A DNA stretch of 64,000 bases. Source: Pseudomonas sp. ABC1. Lineage in GTDB: Bacteria; Pseudomonadota; Gammaproteobacteria; Pseudomonadales; Pseudomonadaceae. The DNA lies in NCBI RefSeq assembly GCF_013395055.1, contig NZ_CP058349.1, positions 1,982,001 to 2,046,000 on the forward strand. The letters run 5' to 3'. This document shows, in pieces, positions 10,611 to 18,826 of this stretch. The notes under the pieces are model-generated. The model was not told the DNA's origin. It did not search any database and worked only from the letters and a program-made list of their open reading frames with translations. The position numbers and the translations under genes were made by a program. The first letter of the stretch is position 1, and every line of letters begins with the position of its first letter.

Positions 10611-11573
10611 TTATCCAACTCTGGACGCTGGCTCGATCCTGGCCCAGTAACGTGTCAGAAAGCGCACCCTGACGGGCAGCGAGAGCGCGAGGTTTTCCAG
10701 CACGGTATCGGTCTGCTCGACCGAGAAGGCGCCGGACAGGCGCAGGCTGGACACAGCGGGATCGCAACCCAGATAGCCGGGGCGGTAGCGCGACAACTCG
10801 CGGGTGAAGTCCTCCAGGCGCCAGTCGACCACACTGAGCATGCCGCGCGTCCAGGCATCGCTGCCTTGCGCCAGCGGCAGGGGCGATCCGATCAGCGCAT
10901 CACTGAAGCTCACGGCCTGCCCGGCCTCCAGCCGCAGGGGCGCATCGGGACGGTGCACGGGCTGGATCGATACCGCACCGGCACTGCGAAAAACGCCAAC
11001 ACGCGTCTGGTTGCCCTCGCAGCGCACACTGAAACAGGCGTCCTGCACGTGGATACGCCCTTGGGTCGTGTCCACGACGAATGCCCTCTGTCCGGTATCA
11101 CGCGCAGTGGTAACGAGGATCTCTCCCTGGTGCAGGTGCAGGCGGCGCACCTGACTATCGAAGTGGATATCCACGGCACTGGCGGTATTGATATCGAGCT
11201 GGCTGCCGTCCTCCAGACGCAACTGGCGCCGCTGCCCGGTGCCGGTGCGTTGCTCGGCCAGCCAGCTCTCATAAGGCGCCAGTTCGCGAAAGCTGAGGGC
11301 ACCCGCCGTGCCGGTCAGCAGCAAGGCGACGATCTTGAGCACAGCGCGCCGACGCGCCTGCACTCCCGCCAGGGTCGGCAGCGCAACCTCGCCCGGCAGG
11401 CTGCCGAATTGCCGTTGTAACTTCTCCACTCGCGCCCAGGCCCTGGCGTGGGCCGGATCGCGCTGTAGCCACTCCTGCCAGGCGCGGCGCTCCGCTTCGT
11501 CCACCGCGCCGGTATCGAATTGCACATACCAGGTGGCAGCGGCTTCGAGGGTCTTGCGTTCGAGGTCGGCCAT
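10611..11573 (-). CDS. FecR-type anti-sigma / sigma regulator, system 1
   Basis: 320 residues. The N-terminal cytoplasmic part (to about residue 80) has the DUF4880-type W-x2-W region (WQEWLQRDPAHARAWARVEKL) that holds the sigma factor; a single membrane span lies near 85-105 (VLKIVALLLTGTAGAL); the periplasmic remainder contains the FecR domain (LRLEDGSQLDINTASAV) and an STN-like end (LSRYRPGYLGCDPAV) that contacts the receptor. ATG follows the sigma stop directly (TGA-ATG), so the two are coupled. Paralogue of the FecR at 59031. Confidence 0.94.
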   Translation of the reverse strand: MADLERKTLEAAATWYVQFDTGAVDEAERRAWQEWLQRDPAHARAWARVEKLQRQFGSLPGEVALPTLAGVQARRRAVLKIVALLLTGTAGALSFRELAPYESWLAEQRTGTGQRRQLRLEDGSQLDINTASAVDIHFDSQVRRLHLHQGEILVTTARDTGQRAFVVDTTQGRIHVQDACFSVRCEGNQTRVGVFRSAGAVSIQPVHRPDAPLRLEAGQAVSFSDALIGSPLPLAQGSDAWTRGMLSVVDWRLEDFTRELSRYRPGYLGCDPAVSSLRLSGAFSVEQTDTVLENLALSLPVRVRFLTRYWARIEPASRVG

Positions 11574-12086
11574 TCAGTCCTCGACCAGCATCAGGCAGTG
11601 GGTCATGGCGCGGATCATGTGCTTCTTTACAGTGGTCACGGAAACCCCGACTCGCTCGCCGACTTCGGCATAGCCCAGCCCCTCCAGTTGCACGGCCAGG
11701 AAGATGTCGCGGGTACGCCGCCCCAGCGTATCGAGCATGAGATCGATGGCGGTCAGCGTCTGCAGGATCTGCAAGCGCTGCTCGGGGGAAATGTCCAACG
11801 GCTCGTCCCGCTCGGTCAGCACGCCCAGGTAGGCTCGCTCGATATCCTGGCGACGGAATTTGTCGATGGTCAGCGCCCGTGCGATGGCACTCAGGTAGGT
11901 GCGCGGCTCGCGGATACTGGCGGCATTACGCGCACGCAGGACGCGCAGGAAGGTGTCTTGCGCCAGGTCGGCGGCATCCGCCGAGTTGCCCAGGCGGCTA
12001 CGCAGCCAGCCCTGCAACCAGGGGTGGTGTTCCCGGTAGAGCGATTGCAGGGCCTGCGAATCGGAATGGGGCATGGGGAGGCACAT
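11574..12086 (-). CDS. ECF sigma factor, FecI type, system 1
   Basis: About 170 residues with sigma region 2 (DAADLAQDTFLRVL) and region 4 helix-turn-helix (YAEVGERVGVSVTTVKKHM). Expected to drive transcription of the receptor at 10415 when the siderophore signal reaches it through FecR. Start is uncertain: the reading frame extends to a TTG at 12098, but that codon sits inside a Fur box, so translation more likely begins at ATG 12086 or 12074; neither has a strong Shine-Dalgarno sequence. Close paralogue of the sigma factor at 58513 over the full length (EHHPWLxGWLR, FLAVQLEGL). Confidence 0.93.
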   Translation of the reverse strand: MCLPMPHSDSQALQSLYREHHPWLQGWLRSRLGNSADAADLAQDTFLRVLRARNAASIREPRTYLSAIARALTIDKFRRQDIERAYLGVLTERDEPLDISPEQRLQILQTLTAIDLMLDTLGRRTRDIFLAVQLEGLGYAEVGERVGVSVTTVKKHMIRAMTHCLMLVED

Positions 12087-12093
12087 CACAAAT

Positions 12094-12112
12094 GACAATG
12101 ACTTGCATTGTC
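12094..12112. promoter_or_regulatory. Fur box upstream of the ECF sigma gene
   Basis: GACAATGACTTGCATTGTC is an inverted repeat (GACAATG/CATTGTC) that matches 13 of 19 positions of the classical Fur consensus GATAATGATAATCATTATC. It is placed to block the promoter of the sigma gene when iron is plentiful, as expected for iron-starvation signalling systems. Confidence 0.75.
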
Positions 12113-12169
12113 AGATAAAGCCCTGCTGATCGGCAAGCTGGGCCATCACATGCAGACACTCGATTTGCC

Positions 12170-12205
12170 CCCTCTCCCGTGTGCGGGAGAGGGTTGGGGA
12201 GAGGG
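12170..12205. repeat. CCCTCTCCC / GGGAGAGGG intergenic palindrome with a direct repeat
   Basis: CCCTCTCCC and GGGAGAGGG flank a 6-nt loop, followed by TTGGGGAGAGGG, a second copy of the right arm. This pattern is a common dispersed intergenic repeat in gammaproteobacteria. It lies between the end of ubiI and the sigma gene. Confidence 0.7.
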
Positions 12206-12234
12206 AACACCCCCCCTGGCACTGCATCGAGGGT

Positions 12235-13455
12235 TCAGGGCTGCGCCAACACCGGCAGGTCACCACTCAGCCCCAGGGCCTGACGCACGAACAGGGCCTT
12301 TGCATGGTCAAGGCTGTCAACACCCTTGAGGCCGGCATTACGCAACCAGCGCAACGGCAGGGGATCGGCCTGGAACAGGCGCTCAAAGCCCTCCATGGCC
12401 GCCATCATCGCCAGGTTATGCGGCATGCGGCGACGCTCGTAACGGCTCAGCACCTGCTCGCTGTCCAGTGGCTCGCCCCGCGCTTGCGCGGCTTGCAGCA
12501 CCTCGGCCAGCACCGCGGCATCCAGCAGACCGAGATTGACGCCCTGCCCGGCCAGCGGATGGATGGTGTGCGCGGCATCACCGATCAACGCCAGCCCCTG
12601 CTGCACGTAGCGCACGGCATGACGCTGACGCAGGGGAATGCACAAGCGCGGGTCGGCCTCCAGCACCTCGCCAAGTCGCTGCTCGAAGTCACGACCTAGT
12701 GTTGCGCGGAAAGCCGTATCGTCGAGCGCCATCAGATGACGGGCACGCGCCTCGGTGACCGACCAGACGATGGAGCACCAATGCCGATCATCGCCCCGGC
12801 GCAACGGCAGGAAGGCCAGCGGACCTTCGTCGGTGAAACGCTGCCAGGCCGTGGCCTGGTGTTCATCGCGACAGCGCACGCTGGTGACGATGGCGTGGTG
12901 CAGGTAATCCCATTCGCGGGTGGCGAAGCCGGCCAGGCGCCGCAACACCGAGTTGGCACCGTCGGCGGCGACCACCAGGGGCGCCTCCAGCACGCGTCCA
13001 TCGGCCAGGCTCAGTTGCCAGTCCAGGCCGCTGCGTTGCAGGCGCTCGACCCGCGCGTCCCCCAGCAACTCGATCTCGCCACGCCTGCGCACAGCTTCGA
13101 GCAGGCCATCCTGCACCAGACTGTTCTCGACGATATGCCCCAGCACCTCGGCATGCACCGCAGTCGCGGAGAAATGCACCGCTCCGGTGCCGGAACCGTC
13201 CCAGACGCGCATATCGGTGTAGGGACTGACACGCCGCGCCACGATCGACTCCCAGGCGCCGAGGCGGGCGAGAATGCGCTGGCTGGCCGCCGACAAGGCA
13301 CTGACACGCGGCTCGAAAGGCGCCTGCGGCGTAAGCCCGCTCGGCTGCAACGGACCACCGTCGACCAGCAGGATGCGCAGGCCGCTGTCCTCCAGCGCCA
13401 GCGCCAGCGTGGTGCCGACCATGCCGGCACCGACGACGATCAGGTCCGCTTTCAT
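12235..13455 (-). CDS. ubiI: UbiH/UbiF/VisC-family FAD hydroxylase, probably UbiI
   Basis: 406-residue flavoprotein monooxygenase of ubiquinone biosynthesis. FAD fingerprint VVGAGMVGTTLALAL at the N-terminus, the mid-protein DGANSVLR (DG motif, binding NAD(P)H and FAD) and the GDAAHTIHPLAGQGVNLG motif that binds the FAD ribityl chain. It overlaps the ubiH stop by 4 nt (ATGA) and is the last gene of pepP-ubiH-ubiI. In E. coli the equivalent gene does the C5 hydroxylation of octaprenylphenol; assignment to UbiI rather than UbiF rests on the visC position after ubiH. Confidence 0.85.
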   Translation of the reverse strand: MKADLIVVGAGMVGTTLALALEDSGLRILLVDGGPLQPSGLTPQAPFEPRVSALSAASQRILARLGAWESIVARRVSPYTDMRVWDGSGTGAVHFSATAVHAEVLGHIVENSLVQDGLLEAVRRRGEIELLGDARVERLQRSGLDWQLSLADGRVLEAPLVVAADGANSVLRRLAGFATREWDYLHHAIVTSVRCRDEHQATAWQRFTDEGPLAFLPLRRGDDRHWCSIVWSVTEARARHLMALDDTAFRATLGRDFEQRLGEVLEADPRLCIPLRQRHAVRYVQQGLALIGDAAHTIHPLAGQGVNLGLLDAAVLAEVLQAAQARGEPLDSEQVLSRYERRRMPHNLAMMAAMEGFERLFQADPLPLRWLRNAGLKGVDSLDHAKALFVRQALGLSGDLPVLAQP

Positions 13456-14657
13456 TGCCCATTCTCCCCTTCATGTGTCAGCGCACGGCGTACGCCCAGG
13501 CCCATCGCCAGCCGGGCGAATTCATGCTTGGCCGGTGGCAGCAGGTCGAGCCCGGACAACGCCAGGCTGCGGGCAACACCCAGGCCCCAGGCCGAATCGC
13601 CGAACAGCCGCGTCAGATGATCGGAGAAACCCACCGTCAACCACTGGTCGCGCGCCTGACGCAGGTGAAACCGCTGCAGGACGCTCAGTGCGCCAGGCGT
13701 GGACGCACTGTGCAGCAGCGTCTCAGCCAGGGCCCAGGCGTCCCGCAACGACAGGTTGTAGCCCTGCCCGGCAATCGGATGCAGGCTGTGCGCGGCATTG
13801 CCCAGGACCACCAGACCGTTGCGTACCTGCTCCTCGGCCTCGACCAGCTCCAGTGGATACAGGTGCCGAGCGCCAACCTGGCGGAAACCACCCAGGCGGT
13901 AGCCGAACGCCTGCTGCAACTCATCGAGGAACGCTGCCTGCGGCAACCCGGCCAGGCGTTCTGCATCCTCGGGTGATCGCGACCAGACCAGCGCACAGCG
14001 GTTGTCCTGCAGCGGCAGCAGCGCCAGGGGGCCATCCTCGGTGAAACGTTCGAAAGCAATGCCCGCATGGGATTTGCCGGGCGTCACGTTGGCGATCAAC
14101 GCCGTCTGCCCGTATGTACTGCGCCGCACGCCGATCCCCAGTTGCTCGCGCAGCCCCGAACGCCCGCCATCGGCCAATACGGCCAGCGAGCACTCAAGCT
14201 GACCTTGGCGCTCCAGCACCAGTCGATAGCCGCCCTCGACAGCCTCCATCGATTGCACCTGCGCCGGGCAGAGTACCTGCACGCAATCAGGGTCCAGCGC
14301 CTGCCAGAGGCAGTGGCCGAGCCAGGCGTTCTCCACCACATAACCGAGTGCAGGCACCCGTTCATGCTCGGCGTGCAGACGCGTATTGCCGAAGCGACCG
14401 CGTTCGGAGACATGCACCTGGCGGATCGGCTCCGCCCGCTCGGCAATCGCCGACCAGACGCCCAGGCGCTCATAGATCAGCCGCGCACCGTAGGACAGCG
14501 CCGTGGAGCGGGCGTCATAGCTTGGCTGGTAGTGCTCGCCGGGCGCGAACGGCTCGATCAGGTGCAGAGTCCAGCCCCGCTGCCGGGCACCAGCCTGCAA
14601 CGCCAGCGCCAGGCTGGCGCCGACCATCCCGCCGCCGATGATCGCCAGGCGGGTCAT
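13452..14657 (-). CDS. ubiH: 2-octaprenyl-6-methoxyphenol hydroxylase UbiH
   Basis: 401-residue FAD monooxygenase adding the C1 hydroxyl of the ubiquinone ring. Motifs: IIGGGMVGASLALAL (dinucleotide fold), LADGGRSGLR and GNAAHSLHPIAGQGYNLSLRD, the GN variant typical of UbiH. Start ATG overlaps the pepP stop by one base (TGATG); its own stop overlaps ubiI. Peripheral inner-membrane enzyme, expected in the Ubi metabolon. Confidence 0.94.
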   Translation of the reverse strand: MTRLAIIGGGMVGASLALALQAGARQRGWTLHLIEPFAPGEHYQPSYDARSTALSYGARLIYERLGVWSAIAERAEPIRQVHVSERGRFGNTRLHAEHERVPALGYVVENAWLGHCLWQALDPDCVQVLCPAQVQSMEAVEGGYRLVLERQGQLECSLAVLADGGRSGLREQLGIGVRRSTYGQTALIANVTPGKSHAGIAFERFTEDGPLALLPLQDNRCALVWSRSPEDAERLAGLPQAAFLDELQQAFGYRLGGFRQVGARHLYPLELVEAEEQVRNGLVVLGNAAHSLHPIAGQGYNLSLRDAWALAETLLHSASTPGALSVLQRFHLRQARDQWLTVGFSDHLTRLFGDSAWGLGVARSLALSGLDLLPPAKHEFARLAMGLGVRRALTHEGENGQ

Positions 14658-15982
14658 CAGCCGAGACGCTCCGCCATCAGGGCCTCGATCTCGTCGACCC
14701 GCTTGGGTACACCGCCGGTCAGGACTTCGCAGCCGTTGCGGGTCACCACCACGTCATCCTCGACGCGCACGCCGATGCCCCGCCACTTCTTCGCCACCTC
14801 GGTATTGTCCGGAGCGATATAGATGCCCGGCTCGATGGTCAGCACCATGCCCGGCTCCAGCACCCGCCATTCGCCGCCGACCTTGTAGTCGCCGACGTCA
14901 TGCACATCCAGCCCCAGCCAGTGGCCGGCGCGGTGCATGTAGAAGGGTTTGTAGGCGTCGCTGGCGATCAGTTCATCGACCTCACCCTTGAGCAGGCCGA
15001 GTTCCACCAACCCTTCGGTAATGACACGCACCGTGGATTCGTGGGCTTCGTTCCAGTGCCGCCCCGGCCCGACCTGGCGGATCGCCTCCTCGTTGGCCTT
15101 GAGCACCAGTTCGTAGATGGCCTTCTGTTCCGGCGAAAAGCGCCCATTGACCGGGAACGTGCGGGTAATGTCACTGGCATAGCAATCCAGCTCACACCCT
15201 GCGTCGATCAGCACCAGGTCGCCATCCTTCAACGGTGCATCGTTCTCGGTGTAGTGCAGGATGCAGGCATTGCGCCCGGCGCCGACAATGGAGCTGTAGG
15301 CGGCCAGACGCGCGCCACTCTTGCGGAACTCGTAATCCAGCTCGGCCTCCAGGTGGTACTCGGACAGCCCCGGGTGGCTGGCCTGCATCGCCCGGATATG
15401 CGCACGCGCGGAAATCTCGGCAGCGGCGCGCATGACCTTCACTTCGTTTGCCGATTTATACAGGCGCATGTCGTGCAGCAGGTGGTCGAGGGCAACGAAC
15501 TCGTTCGGCGGCTGGGCACCCTGACGCGCCTTGGAGCGGATCGCATTGACCCAGTCCATCAGTTGCAGGTCGAACTCCTGATTGCTGCCGATGGCGTAAT
15601 AGACCCGCGAACGCCCTTCGATCAGCCCTGGCAGGATGTCGTTGATGTCCTCGATGGGGAAGGCGTCATCCGCGCCAAAGCGCTCGATGGCACCCTCCTG
15701 TCCGGCACGCAGGCCGTCCCACAGCTCGCGCTGGGGGTCGCGTTCGCGGCAGAAAAGAACGTATTCGCCATGCTCGCGCCCAGGGATCAAGGCGATTACC
15801 GCTTCCGGCTCGGGGAAACCCGAGAGGTACTGGAAGTCGCTGTCCTGGCGGTAGGCATGCTCGACATCGCGGTTGCGGATGTGCGCGGGCGCAGCCGGCA
15901 GGATGGCGATGCTGTTGGGTTCCATCTGCTCCATCAGCGCCTTGCGCCGACGCGCGAACTCGGACTTCGGAATACGGGTCAT
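14657..15982 (-). CDS. pepP: Xaa-Pro aminopeptidase PepP (M24B)
   Basis: 441 residues from the ATG at 15982, preceded by GAGAGGCGAG. Creatinase-like N-terminal domain, then the pita-bread catalytic domain with the two-metal ligands: Asp in VLIDAGCELDCYASD, Asp in DITRTFP, His in HRAGHWLGLDVHD, Glu in EPGIYI and Glu in RVEDDVVV. Removes N-terminal residues preceding proline. First of three overlapping genes with ubiH and ubiI, 13 nt after ygfB, a neighbourhood kept in many gammaproteobacteria. Confidence 0.95.
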   Translation of the reverse strand: MTRIPKSEFARRRKALMEQMEPNSIAILPAAPAHIRNRDVEHAYRQDSDFQYLSGFPEPEAVIALIPGREHGEYVLFCRERDPQRELWDGLRAGQEGAIERFGADDAFPIEDINDILPGLIEGRSRVYYAIGSNQEFDLQLMDWVNAIRSKARQGAQPPNEFVALDHLLHDMRLYKSANEVKVMRAAAEISARAHIRAMQASHPGLSEYHLEAELDYEFRKSGARLAAYSSIVGAGRNACILHYTENDAPLKDGDLVLIDAGCELDCYASDITRTFPVNGRFSPEQKAIYELVLKANEEAIRQVGPGRHWNEAHESTVRVITEGLVELGLLKGEVDELIASDAYKPFYMHRAGHWLGLDVHDVGDYKVGGEWRVLEPGMVLTIEPGIYIAPDNTEVAKKWRGIGVRVEDDVVVTRNGCEVLTGGVPKRVDEIEALMAERLG

Positions 15983-15995
15983 CGCAGCTCGCCTC

Positions 15996-16553
15996 TCAAT
16001 GCAGGGATGGCTTGGCGGTCGGCGTGACAGCCGGTCCGGCACACTCGCTGAACAACAGAAGCGGCGCAACGCGCAGGTATTCGGCCACTTCCATGTAATC
16101 GTTCTCGCCGTCCTCGGACTCTTCCAGCCCGCCCTGCACCTGGGCAATGGCCGACATGTCCTGCAGGACTTCCATGGCTTCGGCGCTCAGGGCGCGATCA
16201 CCGGCGGCCAGCCCGAAGCCGGCCAGAAAGCCCTGGCACCACTGCCCCAGCGCCAGGGCACGGTCGGCCAGCGGCGAGTCATCACTGGGCAACAGCAGGA
16301 CCACGGCGATATCCGCACCGGTCAGCTCGCCCTTGACCATCTCCTGCAAGCCGATCAGTGCCTGGCGTACCTTTTCGTCGGCGATCTCGCCCAGCAGGTC
16401 CGTCGCATCCGTCAGCCAACTGGCATGCTCGAAGCCGGCACCGGCACAACTGCGCCCCAGCAGGAGGCCATGCAATTCTGCCGGTGAAGCAGGATGGGGA
16501 CAGCCAGCCAGAAGCGTGGCGAAAGCGGCGTAAGCGGAATTTTCAATTGACAT
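15996..16553 (-). CDS. ygfB: YgfB family (UPF0149) protein
   Basis: 185 residues starting MSIENSAYAAFATLLAG at ATG 16553. All-helical UPF0149 family with HGLLLGRSCAG, QWCQGFLAGFGLA and DYMEVAEYLRVAPLLLFSE. In P. aeruginosa, YgfB is reported to modulate ampDh3 expression and beta-lactam resistance (recalled). Likely co-transcribed with pepP-ubiH-ubiI. Divergent from the zapA pair with about 110 nt between. Confidence 0.93.
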   Translation of the reverse strand: MSIENSAYAAFATLLAGCPHPASPAELHGLLLGRSCAGAGFEHASWLTDATDLLGEIADEKVRQALIGLQEMVKGELTGADIAVVLLLPSDDSPLADRALALGQWCQGFLAGFGLAAGDRALSAEAMEVLQDMSAIAQVQGGLEESEDGENDYMEVAEYLRVAPLLLFSECAGPAVTPTAKPSLH

Positions 16554-16664
16554 GGCGGCTAGGCGCACAGGGGCGCAATGACTAGAATGAAGGGCCGGTA
16601 TCCTAGCACTGGCGCACAGCGCTAGACCATCGAAGCCACAGCCCCGCCGCACAGGTGCCCCACG

Positions 16665-16874
16665 ATGGACACTGCAGAACTGCAACTGCTGACCCGCAAG
16701 CTCGAACAACTCATCCAACGTGTCGAACAGCTCAAGGGCGACAACCAGCGCCTGCAAGCCAACGAGCAGGCATGGCGCGAAGAGCGCGCTCATCTGATTG
16801 AAAAGAACGAAACAGCCCGGTTGAAGGTCGAAGCGATGATCTCCCGCCTGAAATCCCTGGAGCAGGACACATGA
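16665..16874 (+). CDS. Small coiled-coil protein (TIGR02449 / ZapB-like)
   Basis: 69 residues, almost entirely heptad-patterned (LLTRKLEQLIQRVEQLKGDN, ARLKVEAMISRLKSLEQD). Family members sit next to zapA in Pseudomonas, and a role with the division ring is inferred. Stop overlaps the zapA start by ATGA, so the two are translationally coupled. Cytoplasmic. Confidence 0.9.
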   Translation: MDTAELQLLTRKLEQLIQRVEQLKGDNQRLQANEQAWREERAHLIEKNETARLKVEAMISRLKSLEQDT

Positions 16875-17182
16875 CACAGCCCAATACCGTTGACGTGCAG
16901 ATTATGGACAAGCAGTACTGCATCGCCTGTCCAAGCGAGGAGCGCGACAACCTGGAGAGCGCCGCACGCTACCTGGACCGCAAGATGCGCGAGATCCGCA
17001 GCAGCGGCAAAGTCATAGGCGCCGACCGGGTGGCGGTCATGGCGGCCCTCAACATCACCCACGAACTGCTGCACAAGCACCAGCGCGAAAGCAGCAACGC
17101 ACGGGAACAGGTGAAGAGCCTGCTCGACCGCGTCGACGATGCACTCTCCGACGACGCGAATTCTTCCGGCAACACGCCCTGA
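16871..17182 (+). CDS. zapA: Cell division protein ZapA
   Basis: 103 residues. N-terminal DVQIMDKQYCIACPSEERDN matches the ZapA beta-hairpin domain, followed by LESAARYLDRKMREIRSSGK and a long C-terminal helix that makes the antiparallel coiled-coil tetramer. ZapA binds and bundles FtsZ at midcell. It lies directly upstream of the 6S RNA gene, the arrangement conserved in gammaproteobacteria. Confidence 0.95.
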   Translation: MTQPNTVDVQIMDKQYCIACPSEERDNLESAARYLDRKMREIRSSGKVIGADRVAVMAALNITHELLHKHQRESSNAREQVKSLLDRVDDALSDDANSSGNTP

Positions 17183-17196
17183 TGGGTGTATTGCGT

Positions 17197-17202
17197 TATA
17201 CT
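17197..17202 (+). promoter_or_regulatory. -10 box of the 6S RNA gene
   Basis: TATACT lies 15 nt after the zapA stop and about 8-12 nt before the start of the pairing 6S stem. No clear -35 hexamer is visible in the end of zapA. Confidence 0.6.
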
Positions 17203-17208
17203 GCCGGC

Positions 17209-17388
17209 AGCTCCCTGGCATGTACGCCAGCTTGCGATGACCCTCTCCCGATAAGCAACACAATGGAGGCTATGTGCAAGACCGGTGTGCATGTCCGCTC
17301 GACGGAAAGCCTTAAGGTCTGCTGTAGTCGCCACCTTGAACTCTCGGGTTCAAGGGCCTACGCGAGCAGCGGCATGCTGGGGAGTCTT
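17209..17388 (+). ncRNA. ssrS: 6S RNA
   Basis: About 180 nt between zapA and ygfA, the standard location. The ends pair: CTCCCTGGCATG at 17211-17222 with CATGCTGGGGAG at 17373-17384, forming the closing stem. The middle can open into the bulge that mimics an open promoter and traps sigma-70 RNA polymerase in stationary phase. Exact ends are estimated from the stem and the -10 box. Confidence 0.88.
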
Positions 17389-17393
17389 TTCTC

Positions 17394-17993
17394 TTGATCG
17401 AAGCGAATGGCCTTTCTCGAAAAGCCCTGCGCCAGACGCTTCGCAAGGCGCGTCGCGCCCTTCCCCTGCGCGAACAACGTCGCGCTTCACTCGCACTCTA
17501 CCGACAGCTGGCACAGCACCCGACCTTTCGACGGGCGCGGCATATCGCTCTCTACCTGCCCAATGACGGGGAAATCGACCCGACCCTCCTGATGCTCGCG
17601 GCACAACGACGCGGCAAATCCACGTACCTGCCGGTACTGCGCCGCTGGCCTCGCACACGCATGGATTTCCAGCCCTTTCGGGCGGGCGAGCCATTGGGAT
17701 CGAACCGTTTCCGGATTGCCGAGCCGCGCTACAACCCTGCGCGGAGGCGAAAAGTCTGGACGCTGGACCTGTTGCTGCTACCGCTGGTGGGCTTCGACGA
17801 ACGCGGTGGCCGCCTGGGCATGGGTGGAGGTTTCTATGACCGCTGCCTCGCCGGCAAACACCAGCGCAACGGCAGACCAATGCTGCTAGGACTGGCGCAT
17901 GAATGCCAGAAGGTCGACCACCTGCCACTGGAAGCCTGGGACATCCCCTTGCACGCCACGGTGAGCGACCAGGCCTGGTACAGCGCTACCTGA
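17394..17993 (+). CDS. ygfA: 5-formyltetrahydrofolate cyclo-ligase (YgfA)
   Basis: 199 residues. Converts 5-formyl-THF to 5,10-methenyl-THF using ATP. Family motifs: basic N-terminus LRQTLRKARR, IALYLPNDGEIDP, TYLPVLRRWPRTRMDF, and LLLLPLVGFDERGGRLGMGGGFYDR with the P-loop-like glycine run. The only plausible start is TTG at 17394; GGGGAG lies 9 nt before it and is part of the 3' strand of the 6S closing stem. Its last 8 nt overlap a small convergent gene. Confidence 0.93.
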   Translation: MIEANGLSRKALRQTLRKARRALPLREQRRASLALYRQLAQHPTFRRARHIALYLPNDGEIDPTLLMLAAQRRGKSTYLPVLRRWPRTRMDFQPFRAGEPLGSNRFRIAEPRYNPARRRKVWTLDLLLLPLVGFDERGGRLGMGGGFYDRCLAGKHQRNGRPMLLGLAHECQKVDHLPLEAWDIPLHATVSDQAWYSAT

Positions 17994-18132
17994 GCGGAAC
18001 AGTTGACGATGGCGCCACACTGCCCGCCTCAGCCCCTTTACGTTCCCACAAGCCTTGGGAATAGCTCGTCGTCACCAGTCCCAGCCCGAAGATGAGCAAC
18101 AGCACCCAAATGATATCCGGCTTACGCTTCAC
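17986..18132 (-). CDS. Small single-span membrane protein, hypothetical
   Basis: 48 residues from a GTG at 18132 preceded by GGGAGATGGAAATTC. N-terminal KRKPD then one hydrophobic span (IIWVLLLIFGLGLVTTSYS) and a polar tail, so an N-in anchored mini-protein or short signal-anchor. I do not recognise the family. It converges on and overlaps ygfA by 8 nt. The frame is open upstream to 18279 but that part is not protein-like. The ~225 nt between this gene and the EVE gene hold nothing else I can identify. Confidence 0.55.
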   Translation of the reverse strand: MKRKPDIIWVLLLIFGLGLVTTSYSQGLWERKGAEAGSVAPSSTVPLR

Positions 18133-18358
18133 GAATTTCCATCTCCCGTCGCCGGCGGCGCTCACGACTGTCACGAGCGACCACCCCCTATCGTTGGCAT
18201 ACTTGCAAACCAATGCCGGAAGCAGCGCAACACCACCGGACAATGACCAGACAAGACAGTGATAGCCTTTTGGAATCATCCATGATTCTCTTCCATCTAC
18301 GCAAACAGTTCAATTCCTGGCGCCACTCGATTGGCGAATGACTGACCGAGAGCAACCT

Positions 18359-18826
18359 ATGTATTTCTGGCTGATGAAATCCGAACCCGACGAGCTTTCC
18401 ATCGAGGCACTCGAAAAAGACCGACGCGCCCGCTGGGACGGCGTACGCAACTACCAGGCACGCAACTACCTGCGCGACATGCAGGAAGGTGACCTGTTCC
18501 TTTTCTACCACTCGAGCTGTGCACTGCCAGGCGCAGCCGGAATCGCCCGGATCGCCGCCAGTGCCTACCCCGACCCGACGGCCATTGACCCGCAGAGCCC
18601 TTATCACGACGCCAGGGCGACACCCCAGGCAAACCCCTGGAGCGCGGTCGATGTCGAATTCGTGGAGTGTTTCCCACAGGTCATACCGCTGGCACGCCTG
18701 AGGGAAGAAGACGCGCTGAGCGAGATGCCCTTGCTCAAGAAAGGCAGTCGCCTATCGGTGATGCCCGTGACTGCCGGGCAATGGCAACGGATCGTCGAGC
18801 TTGCTACTGGACGATCAAATTATTGA
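18359..18826 (+). CDS. EVE-domain (PUA-like) protein
   Basis: 155 residues spanning one EVE domain: MYFWLMKSEPDELS at the start, W-DGVRNYQARNYLRDM, GDLFLFYHSSC and WSAVDVEFVE. EVE proteins resemble PUA/YTH readers and are thought to recognise modified bases in RNA or DNA. Cytoplasmic. Its 3' end overlaps the convergent FliL-like gene by 23 nt. Confidence 0.93.
   Translation: MYFWLMKSEPDELSIEALEKDRRARWDGVRNYQARNYLRDMQEGDLFLFYHSSCALPGAAGIARIAASAYPDPTAIDPQSPYHDARATPQANPWSAVDVEFVECFPQVIPLARLREEDALSEMPLLKKGSRLSVMPVTAGQWQRIVELATGRSNY

Noticed and set aside
12235..16553. N-terminally extended versions of pepP (to 16147) and ygfB (to 16877)
   Set aside because: Extensions overlap neighbouring genes and have no family similarity; internal ATGs with ribosome sites give the standard N-termini.
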